Below the pieces are notes generated by a model. That model was not told the origin of the DNA, ran no database searches, and saw only the letters and a list, made by a program, of their open reading frames with translations. A DNA stretch of 64,000 bases, from the NCBI GenBank assembly GCA_037903355.1, contig JBAJFE010000037.1, positions 372,001 to 436,000 of the forward strand. Reading direction: 5' to 3'. Numbering within the stretch: the first letter of the stretch is position 1; the number at the start of each line of letters is the position of its first letter. Source of the DNA: Trichuris trichiura. Its lineage: Eukaryota; Nematoda; Enoplea; Trichinellida; Trichuridae. This document shows, in pieces, positions 48,201-61,842 of this stretch. Both the position numbers and the translations under genes were made by a program.

Positions 48201-51200
48201 TACTTTCAAAATCCAAACCTTATCTTTTTAAACTTACAGTAAAAATGGCGTCAACAACCGATTCACCCTTAGCCGTTTGCCCGGAGAGGAAGCTGTCAAC
48301 GCATATCGTTGCTAGGAAATCCAAAACGTGCTTCACCGCTTTGTGTTTAGGAAGACCTTATCAAATAATATAAACAGATGACTGTCCTTTAGTGTCCCAT
48401 AGTAAACAGTTAATTACCCCGTCGCTCGGTGGAGTCTGATGATCGAAATACCTTCGAAGTTTCGTCATCGACAAGTAGAACAGAAGCCAAAGTCGAAACA
48501 AAATCAGTGCCATTCGCGTAAGCGCTGAACTCAGCACTGTTCTGATAAAGAAACAGTAAAAACTGCAACAGGGCGACAGGATTTTCCTGAGACCAATCAT
48601 CCTTTGCGTTCTACAAATACCACTGGTGAAAACAATTATCAAACTATTGCGACGCACAGGGCACGCACATCTTACTGTTCGTGACCTGTCGCAGTTCTGT
48701 TTTGCAAAGATTACCATTAAGAAACTGTTTTAAAAACCAATATTATGATATTTTGGAAAGAAATATGTGGTAATTGTACTAAGGCACTGCCAACCGAGTA
48801 CAGTAGCTAAACATGCTCCCAAATTGAAAAAGGAAATCACAAACAGCACTCAGAGTAGAATTGACTGGATAAAAGAGCAACGCAGTGCCTCTGTTTTGGC
48901 TCTTTGTTTAAGAGAACGTCGAACTGAAAATTAAAAACAAACTTTTAACGCTCACTTGTCTCAAAAGACGCGAGCAATTCCATTGGAATTAAACGCAAAC
49001 TAGAACAGCGAAATTTCAAATTTGCCCTTGCATGGCCTCAAAGGGAAGGACGCTTAGGATACGCTCAGCTGAAAATTCCCGCTATAAGAAATTGCTAACG
49101 GTATTACACGCTATTCAAAATATGTTTACAAGGTAACCCGATTGCTGGACAACAATTGGTCATGCAAGCTAAGTACAAATATTGCAAGAACAACTTAGGC
49201 TCTACGTACTGACTTGTAAAAGCGCCCCGGTTTTTACAAAAGCTAAACCAAATGCAGTATGGTGAAATCAGCATAAGAAAAAACTGTTTGACATTTCAAA
49301 TGTTCATAACATTGTGCTTTTTCCTGTCCTGATTTCAACATGCGGCATTTGATCTTTCCAGGAAATTGTCTCCAGAAAAGGCAAGAAAATTGGATGAATT
49401 GTTTGCAAAGGCTGAGGAAAGTTTCACGGACGAACACTCACCCTATGTAGGCAGCGACGGACCACACCAAGAATGGGCAAAGACGCTTCGGGACACAACT
49501 GAGTCTTGTCGGTTACATTAGCCCATGTATGCTCTTTGGGATTGTTCAAAACCAGCGACCAAATCTTGTCCAACGTTAACGTATCAACTGTCGGTAAGCA
49601 TTTAACCGCGCGACCAAGCAACATAGCCACAAGAACAAAATGAGTCTCCGGCAAGTTTGCATGGTACGGAAGCAAATGTTGAAGTGCGACAAATCCGGGC
49701 ACATGTTCAACTTCGGGATTAAGATCACACGCTGCACCGATCGAACCACTGCGCGCGGATACGCTGAAGCCGAGCAAAACACCAGCACGGTTTTGTACCA
49801 CACTCTCAGCTTCCGTTAACCATCCGCCATTAGCACTACCCTCTCTGAACTTCGTCATTAATGTGCTGTGTCTGGTCATTGTCAACAACATCTGCAATAC
49901 AGTATGAACTGTCTCGCGGTGGCAAGTAGGACTGAGTAGCGAAAGAACCCAATCGAAACCAAGCACCTTTGAAATCTGTTCGCACAATCTGAAACACGAC
50001 GTTACTTTTGTGATTTGATTAGCGCGCACTCAATGAGCACGTCTCACTGATAGTTCAATTTTCCACCGGTATTTAACAGCATGTTTAGGAGGACGTTCAG
50101 ACAGCGAGTACGAATGTACACATTATAGGCAATACGCGTTGGTCCATCTTCGAAGTTGACTTCTAAAACAGAAAATTTTTGGCCACGACTCCTTCAACCA
50201 ATGAACCTTTAATGATTTACGCGCGCATATTTAACGCTGGACTAGCAATGTAATCAGTCAAATGCAGAGAAAAAATAGATCAACAATATAAAATTATTTT
50301 TACTTTCCTATTCGCTCAGTCTACTGGACGACATCTGTGAACTGCGCTTCGTAACACGCTGATAACGACAGAAACTTAGCCCAGAAAGCGGAGTGCTTTT
50401 ATTCCTATTTTCATTACCAATAAAAGGCTTGACGTGGAACTGATTACATTCTGTAAACAAAAAAAAACCGTAAATCACAAGGTAAAATACATGAGAGGCT
50501 GAAGACTTAAAAAATTTCTACGAATTAGGTCACAACCTATTCACATGTACACAATACTACGGAAGAACAGAGGAGTTGAATATGCTGTTTCTATGAATTA
50601 CTTAAACACAAAGCTAACAGGAAAAAAAGATCGCAGACCACTAACAAGCAGCATACCGCATAAAACCATTTAAGGCAAAAGGAGGGCGAAATAATAATTT
50701 TTTTAAAACCTGGTTCAACTCACCCGGAGAGAAAAGCAGCTCCTGCAACTCTTTCATGCTTGCAGGCAGGTCTTTCTCCTTAATGCAACTTTCTTTTGGG
50801 CTAATAGTGGCCACCAAAAACTGACCAAATCTCCAAAGAACGCTCACTGAAAACGGAACGAAAAAGTCATTACTTCGTACTTGAGCAAAGACGTGTCGTC
50901 AGCAATGGGATGAAGTATGGCAGCTATCAAATTGAACATGATGTCTTTGGTCGCTTTCAACAATTCCGGACGAAAGAAGATGGAATACAAAAGGCGGCAT
51001 AGCAAGTCCAACTGACGAACAGCAGTTAAATTAGCCTCTTGACTCCTTTAAAAGCAAATCAGTGAAAAGATGTACCGCCAAGTAGAATCAAACCAATACC
51101 CGGCTTCGGTAATTAATTGATAAAAATGTTCGTATAAAAGACGCTGCAAGTCGACGGACGCCATATTCCAGACGCACAGATCGCAAAGAAGATCGCCAAA

Positions 51201-54200
51201 TGCTTGCACGTTGGGGATCACCACCGTTTCACGGGTGACGTCCAATGTTCCAACCATAGAAAACAACAGATACAGTATATGACCGTTTAACAGCTTAATC
51301 TTTTCTTTCAACAACACTGATAATATTTGGTAGCCGCGCAACTTCTCCATTTCATTCGATAAAGCTTGATTAGTTTTCAAACTGCAGAAGAGCGTTTTCA
51401 CCGCCGCGTACAATGTTTCTGTGTCTTCGGCCATGGAAACAAGTCCAAGAATGCATGCAACACCGCCAACCGTTTCGAACAATTTGGACACAGGTCTCGG
51501 ATGGAAGGTGCGCATACCCAAATAGCCCACTATAACGCCACCTATGCTTCGTGCTGGACCGCCAAGGTGAACGGCCGAATTATGCATCACGCGAACCGGC
51601 GTTATATTTTCATGGCTCGAAATACCAAGCAACTTGCCAATAGCACGACTGTCGACTTTGTTGTAAATTTTCCTCAGTCTGGCAAGTGTCATTGTTGAAA
51701 CTGCTGTGGTATGAAGGCCAAAGGACACTTTTTCTTCGGCAACCAAGTTTGGCAAACGTTTCTCGCTCCAACTTTGCGGCGCTTGAAAACTGCCCGCGTA
51801 ATGAGGTCCCAGATCGAACACTTGGCCAACCTGACTTGCTGACAGCGCCTCCTCGATCAAATAAGTGGTTCCCAAGCGCCACAACAAAGTGGATTGTTTA
51901 CGGAACGGACCCGGCATAGTTCCTATGACTGCATTCACCGCTGTCAAAGGAGGCAATCCCGTGTGGGATACTGCTGGATACTGACAAAGATAACTGATAC
52001 GATGAGTCGAATGCAAGATGCCGTTGATGTAAACGGATACAGCGCTGCTTTTCAACATCCATCGACTAAAAACTACGGTAAGATGATTCCACTGGCGATC
52101 ACGCCGCAGTTCTTCAACCGAAATTCTGGCAAACGCTTCTTTGCTGCCCACATCTTTGTCCAAATCGGCGCCTGGAGTGTCCGTCTCGTAGGTTGCGATT
52201 AAAAGATTTCGATCGACAGGGCTGATTTGAATCTGCATGCTTGCAAGATCCATCGTCGAAGTTATGCTTTCCAAAGATCTTTGCGACTGTCCTGTGCCTT
52301 GAAAGGATCTGTATATCGTAAGAAGGCGTAATGGATGCGCATCGGCCCCTGATTCGGAAAAACGTTCTACGTACAACCAGCACAAGAAAGTCAAACCGCC
52401 TGCTGGAGGAAATAAACGTTCGCCTACACCTAAACCACCGGAAAGCGGTCCCTTTGACGAATCTTGACTTGCGCTATGAACAAGAGGTGACGAACTGGTC
52501 GTCACTGCGGCAGTCGATCCAGCCGGGGCAATTGAAGGAAGAAATATGCATCCAAATCCTTCAATCGACATATCGAACTCAACGAATGGAGGGCTGGCGT
52601 TAAGCCAACTAAGTCGCAAATCTTTTGGTGTTGTCATTGAAACTAACGTTTTCACTCGATTCAGCGACATTGACCCTCCACCAATGGACGGTTCATCTAC
52701 GTCCATATCGGCGCAACACCAAGGTGCATCAAGGCGCATATACTGCCTGAATTCGTTGGGAGCCATTCCTTGAGCGGCCAACCTTTCCAGGATGTAGTAC
52801 AAGGGTGGTAACAGCGGATGCTCTTCCAGCAAGAAGACAGAGGAAAAGTTATCGAATAAAAGACGCGGCAAGCCAGCGTCGCACATCACTTGCTGATTAC
52901 GTTCAGAGCGTAGGGTCGATCGTAGTATTTCGACAAGAAAAAGTTGCAAATTCAACGTTTCCTGAGGGTTTAACAAACTTTTGACAAAGCAAAATTTTTG
53001 AAAAAATACGCACCAATTTTTCCGAATCGCGGATGTACGATAACAAATCGCACATGCACATAACCGCCCCGCTGTGCACAACGTACGGATTCTGCTCTTG
53101 AGCGGACAAGAAACGATAGGAAAAGGTTCCGGCACCGCTTTGTTCGTATTTGAACTCGATTACAGCACCAGAGCTAAACGACATCTGTAGTTAATGGTAC
53201 GAACCATTGATCAATACAAAACCGATCGAAACGGTCGAACGCCATGTCGTATAGAAGACGATATATGAAACAGACAGACACCGACTCGTTGGAAAGACCA
53301 GCGACGGCAAAGCTAAAGCTGAAAGGTTCGATTTTTACACAAATTAACATACTAAGACTGGTCTTCTCCCTCACTCTTCTTCCATACTGTTGTTGAACAC
53401 GTCGGTCAATGCTCGCAACAATTCCATGTTAACGTCCAACGCATTCGGTCCTACGGGAATAACTGCGAACGTTTTCTTGTCCCCAAAACAGCCCAACAAG
53501 TGAACGCTCTCTGTAAGACTGCTATACTTCACCTAAGAAATGAAATGCAGAAATATTGTAAGCAACAAGGTCAACTAACCTCATTCTGGAAGAAGGTAGC
53601 ATTCGACGGTTCAAAGCGCATACTAATTGTCAAAACCCTCAATAAGTTACGCAAGTAGATATACAGATATTTCAAGGGTACTAAAAATAGGATTTATCAC
53701 ATACGGAGACGAAAGAAAAAGGCGAAATACGAGCAACTACCGTCGACCCATTGCTTGTCACGAATCGCTTTGAAAGCACCGCCCATACTGAGCACCATTG
53801 AAAGTAGGTACACGTAACCGCCGACCCTCCGAAAGGCCATGCGTACCCGGTGGCTCTCGCGAAGCAGGTTGGCGAGAAACTGTAATGTAACAATATATAC
53901 CACACACGTGCAACTTTTATAAGTTTGCAAACCTGCAACACTTCGCACTTTGTCCATATTTTCGCCGAAGGGGTGGAATGGAGCAGAGCCAGGATACCTG
54001 CCAGTTCGTCCTCTCCGCTTGGATTCATCATGACGTGCTGCAACAATTGCAGCGCCATGGATCGACAACGATCGTCTTCGATCATGGAAAATATCGTCTT
54101 CGTCCCACCAATCTCGCGAAAGACAACTGAAAACACCATCTCACTTTGAGCGCTATGAGAAAGCTGCTTCTTCCGACCATCCAATTGCCCACCCTGGCGA

Positions 54201-57200
54201 AGTGAAACTGTAGCACAAACAGCACTGGCTGCCCGCTTAAGTACGCAAATTAAATTTGCCCAAAAACATGTTGACTATGTAGCAAAACCAAATCATTAAT
54301 CGGTTGACCAACAGAGAGAAGACAGTGCAGCATTCTTCAAGGACAATAAAAAGAATTACGTAACGACTTATGAATTTATTAGTTTGATTAGTTAAATACA
54401 ACATTTCTAAGCAGCTCTTCTCAAACTGCCGGTGCGGAAATAGGAGACTTTACAATTGGTCTTCTTTTTAATGATAACTTTTCCGGAATGCACAGAACAA
54501 GGGGACGAAAAAAGCTATGTGCAAACAGAAAGCAATTACAGAAAGATGAAGGTTCACCAATCTGCTGCACAGAATGGGATTATGCAAAAACAAAGTACCA
54601 TTTACGTGCAATATTTCATTATCCACGTAGCTGGAACGCCCAGCTTACCTTTTGTTTTTAATTTGACTTGGAATTCCAAACATTTCAACACAGCCATAGG
54701 AATAATGTAATTTTTCATAAAAAGACATCATGGGACGAGGATGCACTTTCACGCGTCTTCTATTAATAATTAATTTAATGCTGCATAGGCTGGATACCTT
54801 GTAACTAGGAGGCATGCGCCGTGAAAGACTACTGGTATTAATGCTGCACAGTTGTAATTTCGATTGCGCTAGTACTGTCACAATGGCTCATAAAATTCAG
54901 TAAGAAAGAGATGTGAATGGACAAATCTCTCCCCACTGTGTATGCCAGTACTATGAATTAACCCGCGAATGATTTTTGCCAGATACATCCCCATCATTCA
55001 ACACTACAATGCTACTGCCATTGTTATTCGTAATCTAGTAACCAATATAGTCAAGCATTCTTCCCTTCCGCTTAGCATGCAAAGTTGTGTAACAAAAATA
55101 GCAGTTTAGAAAATGTCACCCGAGAGAATGCAAAATGAGAAAACGCGGTATGTTCTCTTACCGACATTGGCATTACACTGCTTGACTAAGAGGCACAGAG
55201 TGCGAACTATGAGCGAAAAGCAGTCCCAGATGATTTCTTGATCACCTGCAAAAAATCTGATCTACCTAAAGGCATCAGAGAGATTAAAAAACAAGTTCTA
55301 CCGCTGTTGTTCCTGACGCATGCGTACGCATTTTGTAGTACGGTTACAAGCACATCGAGCAAACCGACATCGCGAAAAACGTCTTTAACCCCAACACTGT
55401 GATTCAATATTTTTTGCAGCGACCGAACGATTAGACGAATGGAATTCATGTCCCTGAAAAGAGGCGCTGCAAAAGCGATAGAAACGCAACGTTCGTAAAC
55501 GTACTTGTTGGTCTTCAGAATAGGCGCAATTGCGATGAACTCTTTGGAGGGAAGATAGTTCAGCTGGAAGACAACGTACTCAATGACGTCGAACAGCTTC
55601 CGCTGAAAGGACAAAATTAAACAACCATAAAGAGCCAACAATTCGAGCTTACTTGAGTTTTCAGGCTTTTCGCGTTAACTGTCTCAATGAATTTTCCAAT
55701 TGGACATCGACTTTCCAGAAGGAAATAGTTTAGCGGATCGGCAGAAAAGATGCTGTACAGAACGTCAAGTACGGTACAGCAAATGTTCGTCTGATTACTA
55801 AGAATGAATACATTTTCCAGAACTTCAAAAGCGTCCATGTTCCGCACTACTCGGCCTGCTGTTACAAACGAACAAGAAATATGAACATTAAAAAACATGA
55901 CAGCTCATCTACCTTCGCCCGCAGGTTGGCGAACAGGACTACCGCGTTGTCCTTGCCAAGCAATGTATGTCTCCGGCGGTTTGATTTCACCACTTCCCGC
56001 CAATACGAGCGAATTGACGACAAAAAGTAAATTGCGCAATGCGTCTTGCTCATTTTGAATCGTCGTAAACGAACGTCTAAGAAAAAATTTCAATTATAAA
56101 CGGAATAGTGCTGGCAATCGATTGTCCACTCACTGAAGAATAAGGTCGCATAAGTACTCATATCCACCTGTTGACTTAAAATCTTCTAGAAGAACTGGAG
56201 AAACGGAAGCAAAATCTTTCAAAACGCACAACAAGCAGCTGACCATATCGATCAAGTCGACAAGGCTTTCTTGCGCTGCGTGCCTTAGATTATCCACGAA
56301 AAGTTGGACACATTTATGATCTAGAAAAGATAAATGCAAACAATTGTAAACAAGTTGAAACTGTATCGCCACCATGAACGTAGCTGACTAAAGAGCAAGA
56401 TTTGACCCGAGAAGACAGCGTCATAAGAAGTTCGGAAGAACAGCTGCGCCAAATGTGGTTATGAACAGGACACCATGAACTGACGCTACAAAAAATAAGC
56501 ACGAGGTCGTCCTTCGAAGCAACCTGTTCTAGGCCCTTCTGGCTACGCATAACAGGTATCATAACCTGAAAAAAAGACCACTGAATTAAAAAGAACACTT
56601 TGAATAAAAGAAAATACTTTCATCAATGCATCTCGCACTAGTTGGACTTCGCCATTATCCAATGGACAAGGTTCGGGTAAATCGCAAAACAAATAGAGCG
56701 ATTTAACCAGCGTTGAAGGTAAAGCAGCTTTGCAAACTGCTTCAACAATATCGACACGGTTTGGCGACACCAGCAAAGCTAATGCGGATAAGATGGACCA
56801 GCCAAAAGTTTTAACGTCAACCGCAGCAGCATTTGGCTTTAAGTATGTTATTATTTCCACAGCAGCGTCCACTTAAAAAATACATTAACACCATCAAGTT
56901 GCGTTACAATTCATTGAAACAACTTTTATTTATTAATGCTTTACAGCCGCAGAGCGATGCGCAATGCTAATATATCATATCAACCTTTTAACAGAGAAGT
57001 ATTTTCTTGAAATTAGCGCATCAATTTTAACTTATAAAATTTCGGTCCTATTGAATTCTATTTCGCAAATATAACTACGAATTCTACTGAGTACATCTGT
57101 CGGTGCAGGAAGCTTTTATTTGTTTATTACATTTAAATAAACTAAACCATGACTACAATGTCAGTTGTAACGTTCTCCCGCGTTTCATGTTCTGCTTACA

Positions 57201-59933
57201 GAAAAAACCTTCACTAATTCGTCAAACCATTCACTAAGACGGTTTAATTTGGCATTACTACTCATAAATGCCAAGCTTTGCAACAAAAGCAAATGATTCC
57301 GCTACGAATGTTGTATGATTGCACTGCGCGCTGTTAATGAGCGTAAAACGTACAAATCTTCAACAATGAGTTTCCTTCTACGGTCTCTGTCTATTACTCG
57401 ACTACAGAACGTGAATAGTAAGAACTGAACGCCCTATAAAAGAATCGATATTCAGCAAAGTTCGTCAACAAACTCTATGCGCATTGCAGCTAGTCACTTG
57501 CTTTCCATCCGCCCTATGAGCTTTCTCTACCAATAAAGAATCGTCTGCGGTCAAAATAGGCATTCTACCACAGCTTAACAGCATGAACACTAATACACCA
57601 TTTTAGATTGTAGGCAGCAAACAGGAAAGTGAACACAAATTGGAATCGCTACGAAGGAGCGAACTTGGTTTACATAAGTGCTTTGACGCTTCTCTTTTGA
57701 AAGAAACGTCAACGACGACTCTTACCAGGAAACGGTAGAGAAAAAAGCAATTTTGCATGGGAAATCTGCCTGTTTTGTTCTCAAGGCGCTTGTTATGCAG
57801 CGATTGTGCGTGATTATCTTAACGAAAACCTTTCCCTATTTCGGAACGGAAGGAGCGGAATAAAATCGTTGCCGATGAGCCCTAGACCTCTTATCGTCAG
57901 ATATTTTCTTCTGTGAAAGTTTTGAACTGAAAAATAAATCTATGCTAGGAAGAAGCACTTCGAGTTTGCTCCTCAAAGCTCGAACGACGAGTTCAGAAAT
58001 GTTCATGCATCCTGACGCAGACGGAAACGTCGGTCGGTGTCCGAAAGTGTACTGAAGTGAACGACGAACAAACGGAGAAGCACCAATCTTTCAACTTTTT
58101 ACAGTTTGTTAATTTTGCTCCATCTTTAACGGTATTTTGGAACATGTAATAACAAATCACAACTAGCCTAATAACCACGCTTAAAAATCCTGTGAACTAT
58201 GACGGTATTTTCAAAAGTTCGCATCACATTTAAAGTGCGCTCACAGATACAGTATACAATAAGATTAAAGGTAAGTGCAGCTATCACGCTTAAACACGAA
58301 AGGAATTCCTGTGACAAATACACTTATGTGCCGCATTAAAGAGAAGCCGCATCAGCTATGCATTTTAGTAAACCAAATGACTGCATGTAAGCTGATACCA
58401 GCTTAATGAAGGTCTTTGCTTATACATTTTAAAAATGGCAACACGTCCATCAATGATCATTTTACGTTGATTAAGGGAGTCAATAAGAGCTTTCATTGTC
58501 ACGACGAACACCGCTACAAATACACGTTCGCCACAATCAGTCTAGCCTTCAAACCGGTCTTAATTTTAATTAAATATAATATTGGAAAATTGATACTCTG
58601 TAACGGCCGGAAGAAGCATTATAGATCTACCTTTTGGAAAGAATAATCCGAATTGAAAAATTACGAGATTCGTAATTTCCCAATTCTATTAGAGAAACAA
58701 AATGACGGCAAAGAATACATGCCCTGCTACGCACAAAACTAAATTTGAAAAGCTGGAACGTATTACTTAAGCGCACTTTATGTCTTGTTCGGTTCAATGC
58801 GAGAAATATGCGGAGATCAAGTCAAGATATCATTATCGCCAATAAAATTGATATTATATTTAACTGAGTAACATCGCTCACAGTAAAATAGGAACTCTGC
58901 ATGAAAAGAAATACTACGTCAGAGATTATACGTGGAAATGGAAGATGATTTCTGTCGTTTTCTCAGAGGTTTTCGTCAGCGCACCGAAACCCTCGCCGAA
59001 ACAGTGTTTACTTTTTCGTTTCCAAACAAGTTTTGCCGTAAAGTAAGCCTTGTAAAAAAAGTCTGGATTACGTTTGTCAATTACAGCTCAATGGAGGCCG
59101 GCAGCAAAAGCTGCATATAGAGACGTCGTTAGCCTATTGAAAATTTAAACTAAAAACAAAGTACTACAAGAGAACAAAGCAACGTGTATCGAAGGAGCCG
59201 TTGCTTGCTTCCTGAAACGGCATTTTTTGAAAACAGTTTCAATTTTGCAAAAAACTAAACAGTATCCCCTTAGATGGCTTGCAAAGTCACCAAAGCCAGA
59301 AATGAAAAGCCCGTTAGTAGTTGATTCTATTAATAGTTTACCAATGGGCACTCTTAAATTAAAATAGACGTTTAAAAGATAGCCCGTCACAAGTAACCTC
59401 TGAACGGTTGCGACCACATCCATCAATCGATGTTATAGCCCCGGACTTCCAAAGCGCTTGCTGGGTGCTTGAATCGATCAAAACACATACTCGCACTGTC
59501 ACTTAAACGCAGCGCCCCAAAATTACCGAAGGAAACATAACTTACCCGTACTGGGAAAACCTGCTCGCATTCGTATTTCTTGCACAAGCATACTGCTAAT
59601 CATCGAGACGAACTGAGACGCTTCTTTAAAGCGATTAACGATGTCGTCCACAGTAAACGACTGAGACACCTGTTACGCGTGGCAAAGCAATTAGACAAGA
59701 GCGTTGGTACAGTCGCTAATTATTACTTTCAGAAAGAGCTTAACGACTGGATACATCTTAAGATCACGTTCTTCGCCAGGCTTGCTGTTGCGCACTAGGT
59801 CGTTAAATACTTTTCTCAAGTGCATCAGAGCAAGTATATTATCGCCCATGGAAGTCGATTCGCCACTGTTCGTAGCGCTAGATGCTGATTCAGACGATGG
59901 ACGAGAAGAACCCAATTTACGGACAATATTCAT
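42236..59933 (-). CDS. wdfy-3: WDFY3/ALFY ortholog (BEACH, WD40, FYVE autophagy scaffold)
   Basis: Thirty-eight exons read leftward, 3455 aa: 59933-59727, 59669-59546, 56871-56618, 56565-56373, 56320-56134, 56076-55913, 55858-55653, 55602-55302, 55245-55162, 54126-53933, 53879-53741, 53680-53580, 53532-53375, 53318-53223, 53173-53014, 52961-51100, 51045-50881, 50842-50724, 50162-50048, 49988-49442, 48610-48418, 48356-48238, 48183-47973, 47917-47756, 47675-47522, 47459-47096, 47045-46968, 46914-46693, 46642-46480, 45987-45540, 45481-44011, 43960-43868, 43808-43684, 43636-43513, 43460-43326, 43263-43204, 43156-42423, 42371-42236. The start MNIVRKLG aligns with human ALFY. The order is a helical N-terminal half, a LamG-like segment in the large exon, PH-like plus BEACH (about 2450-2885, ISNFQYLMHLNTLAGRSYND), WD40 repeats (about 2990-3166, SGSRDRTCIVWDL) and a C-terminal FYVE zinc finger (about 3376-3440, RRHHCRNCGQLF, CQNC). 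The family marks ubiquitinated aggregates for autophagy. The length is close to human ALFY (about 3500 aa). Confidence 0.96.
42423..43156 (-). other. wdfy-3: wdfy-3 exon with candidate LIR and the start of the FYVE finger
   Basis: This exon encodes the linker between the WD40 repeats and the FYVE domain. Bases 42977-42988 code for FEFI after an acidic EEP, which fits the W/F/Y-x-x-L/I/V core of an LC3/GABARAP-interacting region. Human ALFY has a comparable FIFV site in this linker. The exon ends inside the FYVE domain (CSDC, HHCRNC, LFCS), and the last exon (42371-42236) supplies the remaining zinc ligands (CSR, CQNC). All eight Cys ligands appear to be present. Confidence 0.7.
44011..45481 (-). 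other. wdfy-3: wdfy-3 exon carrying the BEACH domain
   Basis: One 1471-nt exon contains the end of the PH-like domain (KRRYLLQPSAIEVF) and the whole BEACH domain, with invariant strings WVRGEISNFQYL, PVFPWIL, YGTHYSS and HEWIDLIFGYRQQG. It ends at AAG with a non-canonical GC donor (44010-44009, GCAAGC). The acceptor at 43961-43962 is a normal AG, and joining AAG to TCT restores the family alignment exactly. Confidence 0.9.
54127..55161 (-). other. wdfy-3: wdfy-3 intron, about 1.0 kb
   Basis: The second longest intron of the gene, between the exons ending at 55162 and starting at 54126. It contains a frame at 54456-54710 on the plus strand without family resemblance. No repeat or RNA gene was recognised. 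Confidence 0.7.
56872..59545 (-). other. wdfy-3: wdfy-3 second intron, about 2.7 kb
   Basis: By far the longest intron in the gene, directly after the two N-terminal coding exons. Splicing across it joins FPST to GVDAAVEI, which matches the spacing in human ALFY. Only short, overlapping frames occur inside. A position this close to the start suggests it could hold regulatory sequence, but no motif was identified. Confidence 0.7.
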
Positions 59934-60332
59934 CGCTTTGACGGCAACCTTCACCGCAAGAAAGAACGAACAACCGTTAATGCGTCCGCAGCCGGCCTTG
60001 CAATTACGTTGATCTGCAGAAACAGGTCCAACATGACTAAAAAACGTACGCCCGAAAGAAAACATTTCGCTTACGTGAATTGTCTTCCGCTTTTGCTACT
60101 TTTTACTCAACGCAACAGCAAAGCAAGCCATTTAAAGCACATAACCGCCGCAAACAAAAATAATTAGGCGATGCGACGCCTAACCCTACAGAAACATCTG
60201 CTATGCACCGACCATTAGCAAAATCGCCATTTGGGGAACGTACTGTACGAGGATGCAGGTACTATTAGCAATTGCACTTCAGCTCGGAATTATCTTCTAT
60301 TGAAAACGCTTTTCCAGCGGTAGTTTTTAGCA

Positions 60333-61842
60333 TCTCTCTTTGCCGTTTCGTTGTTTGGGCAAACTCTGTAACATTAAGTAGTTGTGATTAACTAATCTGC
60401 GAACAATATTACAACTTCTAAAAAACCTTTTTACGTTTGATAGGAAAAAAAATTTAACGCGGGAGTAAATTTTTGTGACCTAGAAGAGGCAATTTTTTAC
60501 TTATAACAATGAAATGAGAAACTTTTCTTAACTGCTGGCAAGACACTTCGGCGAACCAGCGATTGTACAACGAAACTATCAACGAATTTGAAGTAAAGCT
60601 CAGCTCCCAATTATTTTCTGCAATATATGCGATCACGTGGTCTAATTTTGCTAAAAGATAAGTGAGCAATTCTATCACAGTGCGCAACGCATCACCTAAA
60701 TAATCGGTTACGACGATTATTTTGGTCCGGTTATGCTTTTCCATGGTACCGTTAAAGGGCTAGATTGAATTGACAAATTATTTCAGTTTGACTTTATCGA
60801 ACATAGTGCCAATGCAGCCATAATCAAACTCGTGCAAGTTTCTGTACCTAAATTTCGTTCGCCGCAAAGCGTTGATGAAAATGTAGCCACTGTTGACGCG
60901 CTGGTCGGAAAGTTTCAAAATTTTTATACAGATCATTTAAGGGTACAGTACTTTATAAACCCGTGTAATAAAAGCAGGTGCAGATCGAACCTGAGCATTT
61001 TTGATCATACCGTTTCAAATGCAATTAGGGGAAAAGGCGGCCATTTCATTTCTTTTGGGCATTTATTTATTTCCTTTAGGAAATTTTATGAAGGCCAATA
61101 ACGCAAAGGTTGTTTCTCTTTCCTCGCCCAAAATTTAGTACCATTATCGCGTACTTTACTACGCACTGCGTACAAATCTTGTGAGGATATTCAGCTCGCT
61201 AGTAAAACTTAACAGTATTTGCGTGCTTTCTTTCCCTTCTTAACCGCTTGGATGAACACATCGACTGACAGATTCAGTGAACCGCAAAAGCTTCATTCGT
61301 AGCTACACCTTAAAATGCATGTTTGATTTGAACCACCCGTTCCAGGTCCACTAGAAACTTGTGTCACGTAAGCCAAATTGCTCTTCGCGGTTAAGATGAG
61401 AACAAATTAACAAATTAGGACACTAATGGCACAGAACAATGCGACCTCAGCTTCTTCAACTGGCGAGCAAATACCAGCTCTGAAGTTGTACGCAAATAAT
61501 TGTATCACTTCAACATCGCCTAGCGTATCAGCTAATCGTTGCTGAAGTTCTAGAGATACTGCAACTGCGGCATGAAAAAGACGCCTAGAAAGAGAAATCT
61601 TCAACGATGTGAAAAAACAGCAAAATTATTGCACAAGTCTGAACAGCTTCTTCACTTCAGCTTCCGAATACGTTCTGTAAAGAGCTAAAGAGTAAACATC
61701 AGAACGTCACTCTTCGAGCAATTTAAAAAGCACGAGCTTAGCACCTCTGACTGCTTCGAACAGTACACTCTTTTGTTCATATTTTGCCAAGGAAAAAGGC
61801 GAAATACGCAATAAGTACACATAGCAAAGTGAGTAAATTTTC
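60333..61842 (-). CDS. Unrecognised multi-exon gene candidate
   Basis: Several minus-strand segments have protein-like composition and good splice signals. These include about 61842-61730 (AKYEQKSVLFEAVRGAKL), 61604-61407 (after a clear pyrimidine tract; EEAEVALFCAISVL), about 60960-60800 (RYRNLHEFDYGCIGTMF) and about 60760-60500 (KLDHVIAYIAENNWELSF). Joining them needs several introns of only 33-45 nt. The EVALFCA string and a nearby LERLRMKLL helix recall helices 8-9 of nuclear-receptor ligand-binding domains (E75/HR3 group), but no DNA-binding domain and no SPDR motif are visible, so this is only a suggestion. Exon borders and even the number of genes are uncertain. Confidence 0.33.

Noticed and set aside
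59401..59480. Possible extra wdfy-3 exon (a frame reading STQQALWKSGAITSID)
   Set aside because: It aligns loosely with human sequence, but splicing directly from 59546 to 56871 gives the right spacing and phase, so it is not needed.
42236..59933. Assignment to LYST, neurobeachin or NSMAF instead of WDFY3
   Set aside because: The C-terminal FYVE finger after the WD40 repeats and the N-terminal MNIVRKLG match WDFY3/WDFY4; the other BEACH proteins lack FYVE.
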